Assembly: GCA_023399095.1 (NCBI GenBank)
Contig: JAEWQS010000036.1
Coordinates: forward strand, 1 to 9,999
Length of the DNA: 9,999 nucleotides
Direction: 5' to 3'
From: Bacillota bacterium
GTDB taxonomy: Bacteria > Bacillota > Clostridia > Christensenellales > SZUA-584
Under the pieces are notes generated by a model. The model did no database searches. It saw nothing but the letters and a program-made list of their open reading frames with translations, and had not been told where the DNA came from. The translations under genes and the position numbers were made by a program. Positions 6,648 to 9,999 of the stretch are shown here, piece by piece (the first letter of the stretch is position 1; the number at the start of each line of letters is the position of its first letter).

Positions 6648-6676
6648 TTGTGAATATATATTCATTATGCTATAAT
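6648..6676 (+). promoter_or_regulatory. Promoter of the first GNAT gene
   Basis: -35 TTGTGA (6648-6653), 17-base spacer, -10 TATAAT (6671-6676), preceded by TGC, which gives an extended -10. The start codon follows 36 bases after the -10 box. Confidence 0.75.
6651..6664. promoter_or_regulatory. Perfect 14-bp palindrome in the GNAT promoter
   Basis: TGAATATATATTCA is its own reverse complement. It overlaps the end of the -35 box and the spacer, and a second small inverted repeat, CATTAT (6663-6668) and ATAATG (6672-6677), overlaps the -10 box. This is a good position for a repressor that could also control the divergent AEC transporter. AT-rich palindromes arise easily by chance, so the role is tentative. 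Confidence 0.45.
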
Positions 6677-6711
6677 GTTCATGCAAGAAACCTCAGTTAA
6701 GGTAATTTTAT

Positions 6712-7167
6712 ATGGATATAAAAATCATTGACACAGATAATACCCATCCGGATTTTGGCGCGATGACAAAGCGTTTCGATGATGATCTGAACCAAATATA
6801 CGGCGAAGAGGTCATGAAGAATTATAATCCGCATAACGTGCTGGACGGGATATGTCATGCCGTGGTTGTGTATTGCGACGGCGAGCCGTCCGCATGCGGC
6901 GGCATCAAACGCTTTGATGAGAACTCAGTAGAAATAAAACGCATATATGTGCTGCCCTCCCGGCGTAAGCTCGGACTGGGCGAGCATGTGATCCGGCGTC
7001 TTGAAGAGCTGGCCAAATCAGACGGCTATAAACGTGCCGTACTTGAAACAGCACTCGATATGACGGCGGCTCAGGCACTTTATCAAAAATGCGGATATCA
7101 GCGCATGAAGAACTATGGCCCGTATGCCAACGATGCGCTTTGTGTTTGCATGGAAAAAAAATTATAA
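6712..7167 (+). CDS. GNAT family N-acetyltransferase
   Basis: An acetyl-CoA-dependent acetyltransferase of 151 residues, typical for a single GNAT domain. Motif A is VEIKRIYVLPSRRKLGLGEHVIRRLEE (about 73-99); the pyrophosphate-binding loop is RRKLGLG (84-90). Motif B is visible as MTAAQALYQKCGYQRMKNYGPY (about 117-138), with the conserved Tyr in the ALYQKCGY segment. The start ATG at 6712 has AAGG at 6699-6702, nine bases upstream, and a strong promoter upstream. A second GNAT gene follows 85 bases later in the same direction and may be co-transcribed. The acceptor (small molecule, polyamine or protein) cannot be told from sequence. Confidence 0.92.
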   Translation: MDIKIIDTDNTHPDFGAMTKRFDDDLNQIYGEEVMKNYNPHNVLDGICHAVVVYCDGEPSACGGIKRFDENSVEIKRIYVLPSRRKLGLGEHVIRRLEELAKSDGYKRAVLETALDMTAAQALYQKCGYQRMKNYGPYANDALCVCMEKKL

Positions 7168-7252
7168 ATGCTGTTTATATGCACACGCTTTGTGACGAAA
7201 AAATTCTCGCAAAATACGCGTTGCAATGATTCTTTTTATAGGGGGACCTCTC

Positions 7253-7747
7253 ATGCCGAATATAGAAATCAGAACCGCCGAGGTTGCTGACGCACCGCTG
7301 ATTGCGGCGCTCGCCAAGGAGATATGGACACAGCACTATGTGAGTATCATCACGATGGAACAGATCACCTTTATGCTGAACAATTATCAGTCAGTCGGAG
7401 CGATAATAAAGGACATCAAAAACGGTGCGGTTTACGAGATTGCCTATTCAGGCGGCGAACCCTGTGGTTACAGCGCCACTGTTGCTGATCAAACCGGTCT
7501 TTTCCTAAGCAAGCTGTATGTTCGTCAAAGCTGCCGAGGGCAGGGCGTGGCCAAAGCACTGATGAATCGCATTGACGAGCGTGCCAAAAATACAAAAGCA
7601 CCGCGCATATGGCTTAAATGCAACAAGCATAACTCAGGCTCACTCGCAGCCTATGAGAAACTGGGATTCTCTATTGCCTATCCGTGCATCACGGATATTG
7701 GCGGCGGCTTTGTGATGGACGATTACGCACTCGAAAAAATGGTTTAA
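7253..7747 (+). CDS. GNAT family N-acetyltransferase (PaiA-like)
   Basis: A second single-domain acetyltransferase (164 residues). Motif A is LYVRQSCRGQGVAKALMNRIDERAK (about 88-112), with the acetyl-CoA loop RGQGVA (95-100). Motif B is IWLKCNKHNSGSLAAYEKLGFSI (about 119-141). The tail DIGGGFVMDDYALEK is typical of the group that includes the polyamine acetyltransferase PaiA, though polyamine activity is only a possibility here. An in-frame ATG at 7226 exists, but the start at 7253 is chosen because GGGGG (7241-7245) lies seven bases upstream and the product then begins directly with the GNAT first strand (IEIRTAE). It is little alike in sequence to the preceding GNAT beyond the fold motifs, so the pair is not a recent duplication. 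A terminator hairpin follows at once. Confidence 0.92.
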   Translation: MPNIEIRTAEVADAPLIAALAKEIWTQHYVSIITMEQITFMLNNYQSVGAIIKDIKNGAVYEIAYSGGEPCGYSATVADQTGLFLSKLYVRQSCRGQGVAKALMNRIDERAKNTKAPRIWLKCNKHNSGSLAAYEKLGFSIAYPCITDIGGGFVMDDYALEKMV

Positions 7748-7750
7748 ACG

Positions 7751-7785
7751 AAAGGGCTTGAAGGTTTTTACCTCCGCAGCCCTTT
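7751..7785 (+). terminator. Intrinsic terminator-like hairpin after the GNAT pair
   Basis: Perfect stem AAAGGGCT (7751-7758) and AGCCCTTT (7778-7785), with a small inner stem AGGT/ACCT in the loop. It begins four bases after the GNAT stop codon. The following tract (ATCACTTTATTA) is T-rich but not a pure T-run. Confidence 0.7.
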
Positions 7786-7918
7786 ATCACTTTATTACAT
7801 TAACATCATCTTTTGTGCATTTACTAATTGAATGATTCGGCATTTCAGCGATCCAATAGTAACAGAACGCTTTATTATCTATAAACAAAGCCATGTCTGT
7901 AATACTAACATATGACAA

Positions 7919-7968
7919 ATTGCGACAATATCATGAGTATGATATAATCTCACTCATATTGTTGCAAT
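7919..7968. promoter_or_regulatory. Nested inverted repeats framing the acyltransferase promoter
   Basis: ATTGCGACAATAT (7919-7931) and ATATTGTTGCAAT (7956-7968) pair in 12 of 13 positions and bracket the promoter from the -35 box to the expected start site. Inside them lies a perfect inner dyad, ATATCAT (7928-7934) and ATGATAT (7939-7945). The layout suggests a regulated promoter with two operator half-sites or a loop-forming site. No regulator gene is adjacent. Confidence 0.5.
7920..7948 (+). promoter_or_regulatory. Promoter of the PlsC-type acyltransferase gene
   Basis: -35 TTGCGA (7920-7925), 17-base spacer, -10 TATAAT (7943-7948) with TGA before it (extended -10). The ATG at 7980 follows with GAGGTG at 7969-7974. 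The remaining part of this 232-base gap (7786-7918) shows no gene and no clear structure. Confidence 0.78.
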
Positions 7969-7979
7969 GAGGTGTCTAT

Positions 7980-9203
7980 ATGCAAGACGTTGCGCGCTTT
8001 GACATGGAGAAGCCCCCGATAAGGCAAAAGAACTATCTGAAAGTTTTCACCTGGCTGATAAGCTTCCCTATTGTATGGATGCGAGGGCTGAAAATCAACA
8101 AAGTGAACATGAAAGGACTAAAACCGCCATATCTTTTGCTGTGTACACATAAATCGTTCATCGATTTTATGGTGACAACCGCATGCGTCTTTCCTCACCG
8201 TGCCAACTATGTTGTGGCAATTGATGGTTTCATCGGTCGTGAAAAACTGCTGCGTAATGTGGGCTGCATCTGCAAACGCAAGTTTACCAATGATATTCAG
8301 CTTGTTATGCATTTGCGCAAGGTGATTGACAATGGCGACATTCTCGTCATTTATCCGGAAGCACGATACTCTTTAATCGGCACCAACGCCTGCCTGCCGG
8401 ACTCTTTAGGTAAGCTGGCAAAGCTTTTGAAGGTTCCCGTTGTCACGCTAAGTATGCACGGCAACTTCTTATATTCTCCGGTATGGAATCTGCGCAAGCG
8501 GCGTGTTTCTCTCTCTGCGGATTTAACTCAGATCATCACACAAGATGAGATCAAGCAGCTCCCCAAGGAGGAAATTAACAAACGCATTAACGATGCTTTT
8601 GTGTATGATGAATTTCTGTGGCAAAAGGAAAACGGTATTCGCATCAAATATAAAAACCGGGCTAAGGGGCTTCACAAGGTATTGTATAAATGCCGGAATT
8701 GCGGCATCGAATTTGAAATGTGTTCGGACAAAGATGAGCTGTGGTGTGAGCGTTGCGGCAGCAGATGGACGATGACTGAATTCGGCGAATTGATTGAGCA
8801 GGATGCTAAAAGACGAATTCACATACCGCACTGGTATGAATCTTTGCGAGAAGAAGTGAAACGGCTTATCGAAGCAGGTACTTACTTTTTCTCGTCGGAT
8901 GTGGTGATTGACAGCCTCCCCAACGCAGACGGATATGTCCGGCTAGGTGAAGGACGATTGACTCACGATATGAACGGCTTTACGTTGGAAGGTGTTTTTG
9001 GCGGTCAGGAGTTTCTGCTGAAAAAAGACCCTCTATCAATGTATTCATGCCATATCGAGTACGACTATATGGGCAAAGGCGATTGTATTGATTTATCCAC
9101 GCTCAATGACACATATTACATCTATCCAAAAACTAAGAACTGGTCTGCAACGAAGCTATCACTTGCCACCGAGGAATTGTATAACTTTTTTTCGCGAAAA
9201 TAA
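7980..9203 (+). CDS. PlsC-type acyltransferase fused to a zinc ribbon and C-terminal domain
   Basis: Probable lysophospholipid acyltransferase of the PlsC/AGPAT superfamily, acting at the inner face of the membrane. The 407 residues hold three parts. The acyltransferase domain (about 40-215) has the catalytic H-x4-D motif as THKSFID (His57, Asp62) and the block III stretch YPEARYSLIG (125-134), where most relatives have PEG in place of PEA; a hydrophobic segment (about 19-35) may hold it to the membrane. Next is a zinc ribbon with C238, C241, C256 and C259 (KCRNCG and WCERCG). The C-terminal part (about 280-407: HIPHWYESLREEVKR, then VRLGEGRLTHDMNGFTLEGVFGG) looks mainly beta and is not recognised as a named domain. 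Standard PlsC is about 200-250 residues, so the last 150-190 residues are an addition. I believe similar three-part proteins exist in Clostridia but their role is not known to me. Monocistronic, with its own promoter. Confidence 0.85.
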   Translation: MQDVARFDMEKPPIRQKNYLKVFTWLISFPIVWMRGLKINKVNMKGLKPPYLLLCTHKSFIDFMVTTACVFPHRANYVVAIDGFIGREKLLRNVGCICKRKFTNDIQLVMHLRKVIDNGDILVIYPEARYSLIGTNACLPDSLGKLAKLLKVPVVTLSMHGNFLYSPVWNLRKRRVSLSADLTQIITQDEIKQLPKEEINKRINDAFVYDEFLWQKENGIRIKYKNRAKGLHKVLYKCRNCGIEFEMCSDKDELWCERCGSRWTMTEFGELIEQDAKRRIHIPHWYESLREEVKRLIEAGTYFFSSDVVIDSLPNADGYVRLGEGRLTHDMNGFTLEGVFGGQEFLLKKDPLSMYSCHIEYDYMGKGDCIDLSTLNDTYYIYPKTKNWSATKLSLATEELYNFFSRK

Positions 9204-9233
9204 AATACGAATGCCGTTTTTGGTTTAATTGTA

Positions 9234-9262
9234 GAAAAAAAGGACCTGCTATAGATCCTTTT
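9234..9262. terminator. Bidirectional terminator between convergent genes
   Basis: Stem AAAAGGA (9238-9244) and TCCTTTT (9256-9262) with an 11-base loop. On the minus strand it is followed by a full run of T (complement of 9234-9241), giving a good terminator for the CBS-domain gene; on the plus strand the TTTT in the stem serves the acyltransferase gene. Confidence 0.75.
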
Positions 9263-9270
9263 CGTCGGTG

Positions 9271-9699
9271 CTATTCGAATCGGCCGCCCGGCTCAGATAT
9301 ATCGTGCAGCGCAACCTCCGCATCGTCCTGCAGCTCAGGCTCAAGTGAGATATCACCCAGCGCCACAATACCCACAAGATGACCATTGTTGACAATCGGC
9401 AACCTTCTTATCTGATTCTGGCTCATCATCTGCGCGGCTTCATGAACATTCATATCGGGTTCACCCACCACCAATTCAGACGACATAACTTCTCCCACAG
9501 TTTGGTTTGTGGTATCCTGTCCGTCAGCAACGCTCCTTAGGGCAATGTCCCTGTCTGTGACAATACCGACCACTTCACCCTGACGACATACAGGAATAGA
9601 GCCCACATCATAGCGTTTCATGAGCTGCGCTGCTTTTTGAATGGAATCCTCAAGACCGATGCATGCAATATCTGTTGACATAATATCTTTAACTTTCAT
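9271..9699 (-). CDS. Protein with two CBS domains
   Basis: A small stand-alone CBS-pair protein (142 residues), expected to fold as a Bateman module that binds adenine nucleotides or a similar ligand and acts as a sensor. CBS1 is about residues 5-58 (DIMSTDIACIGLEDSIQKAAQLM, then GSIPVCRQGEVVGIVTDRDIA). CBS2 is about 68-122 (GEVMSSELVVGEPDMNVHEAAQMM, then RRLPIVNNGHLVGIVALGDIS). No enzyme or transporter domain is attached; the tail is short and acidic. It is like YhcV-type proteins of Bacillus. The frame is open to 9750, but ATG at 9699 is chosen because a full Shine-Dalgarno GGAGGTGAT (9703-9711) sits directly upstream and the product then starts at the first CBS strand. No clear promoter was seen. 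The effector partner is unknown. Confidence 0.93.
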   Translation of the reverse strand: MKVKDIMSTDIACIGLEDSIQKAAQLMKRYDVGSIPVCRQGEVVGIVTDRDIALRSVADGQDTTNQTVGEVMSSELVVGEPDMNVHEAAQMMSQNQIRRLPIVNNGHLVGIVALGDISLEPELQDDAEVALHDISEPGGRFE

Positions 9700-9785
9700 T
9701 TCATCACCTCCGCACTTATTTTGCCCTGAGAAAATTGTTTTTATCATCATTTAACAAAAGATACTGCATCATAAAAACACAATGA

Positions 9786-9844
9786 AATAGCAGCGCTATT
9801 TTGGCGCTTTGCCGACTCGCGCCCCGCACCCGTAGAGGCGAGTC
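9786..9844. other. Unexplained structured GC-rich stretch with hairpins
   Basis: Two hairpins lie in the gap between the rRNA terminator and the CBS gene: AGCGC (9792-9796) with GCGCT (9804-9808), and a perfect 7-bp stem GACTCGC (9814-9820) with GCGAGTC (9838-9844). An alternative stem AATAGC/GCTATT (9786-9791, 9795-9800) excludes the first. The bases around 9811-9868 are much richer in G and C than the rest of the gap. No tRNA or reading frame fits. It may hold extra rRNA-operon terminators or an unknown RNA element. Confidence 0.35.
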
Positions 9845-9871
9845 TCTGTGCCCGCCCGATTTTCCCGCATA

Positions 9872-9909
9872 TAAAACAAGAAGCTCGCAATGCAGTATGC
9901 AAGCGAGCT
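9872..9909 (-). terminator. Terminator of the rRNA operon
   Basis: Stem AGCTCGC (9882-9888) and GCGAGCT (9903-9909) with an inner TGC/GCA pairing. Read on the minus strand it is followed by TTCTTGTTTT, and it begins about 28 bases beyond the 5S 3' end, as expected for the end of a leftward rRNA operon. Confidence 0.75.
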
Positions 9910-9937
9910 CCCCGTTAAAGAATATGTATAAAATTGA

Positions 9938-9999
9938 ATCCGGCAGCTACCTACCCTCCCAGGCCGTAACCAGCCAAGTACTATCGGCGTATAAGGGCT
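9938..9999 (-). rRNA. rrf: 5S ribosomal RNA, 3' portion (partial)
   Basis: On the minus strand the window opens with the 3' half of 5S rRNA: the loop E/helix IV region CCGATAGTACTTGGC, the helix IV return ACGGCCTGGGAGGGTAGG, and the 3' end TAGCTGCCGGAT, which would pair with the 5' end outside the window. About 62 of the usual ~117 bases are present. The 3' end is set at about 9938, give or take two bases. 16S and 23S genes are probably further right. No tRNA gene follows the 5S. Confidence 0.88.

Noticed and set aside
6712..7747. The two GNAT genes as a recent tandem duplication
   Set aside because: Beyond the acetyl-CoA motif the proteins differ in sequence, length and C-terminus, so they are separate families placed side by side.
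8523..8831. 102-residue open frame on the minus strand
   Set aside because: It is antisense to the acyltransferase/zinc-ribbon gene and has no recognisable motif or start signal.
9811..9868. Possible tRNA after the 5S rRNA
   Set aside because: No cloverleaf with an acceptor stem, a TTC-type T-loop and an anticodon arm could be built on either strand.

Overview
The window looks like chromosomal DNA of an anaerobic, moderate-GC Bacillota (Clostridia-type) bacterium. The grounds are strong GGAGG ribosome-binding sites close to many starts, sigma-A-like promoters with 17-bp spacers, an iron-dependent alcohol dehydrogenase, an aldo/keto reductase with a ferredoxin-like tail, and the 3' end of a clostridial-looking 5S rRNA. 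The genus cannot be named from this sequence. No mobile element, CRISPR array or tRNA was seen.

Layout from left to right: (1) an iron-containing alcohol dehydrogenase (+), cut by the left edge and closed by a hairpin; (2) a leftward drug-export-type unit, reading from the right as a MerR-type regulator, an ABC ATPase and an ABC-2 permease, with ATPase and permease separated by one base; (3) a divergent promoter region between the MerR gene and a MarR gene; (4) MarR and a pyridoxamine-phosphate-oxidase-like flavoprotein (+), overlapping by four bases; (5) a leftward pair, an AEC (auxin efflux carrier) family transporter and an aldo/keto reductase with 4Fe-4S motifs, whose last bases overlap those of the flavoprotein gene; (6) two GNAT acetyltransferases (+); (7) a PlsC-type acyltransferase fused to a zinc ribbon and a further C-terminal domain (+); (8) a two-CBS-domain protein (-); (9) the 3' end of an rRNA operon (-) with its terminator.

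The region reads as several small, separately regulated units for redox chemistry, export, acetylation and lipid work beside an rRNA operon, not as one pathway. The most unusual part is the MerR/ABC unit. The regulator carries two complete MerR DNA-binding domains in one chain. A two-block sequence (11 bp + 8 bp, identical in both copies apart from the spacer) occurs just upstream of the regulator gene and again just upstream of the ABC genes, where it overlaps the regulator's own stop codon. A single-chain pseudo-dimer reading a non-palindromic operator is a reasonable but untested idea. Several other promoters (MarR, GNAT, acyltransferase) also carry clear palindromes placed to act as operators.
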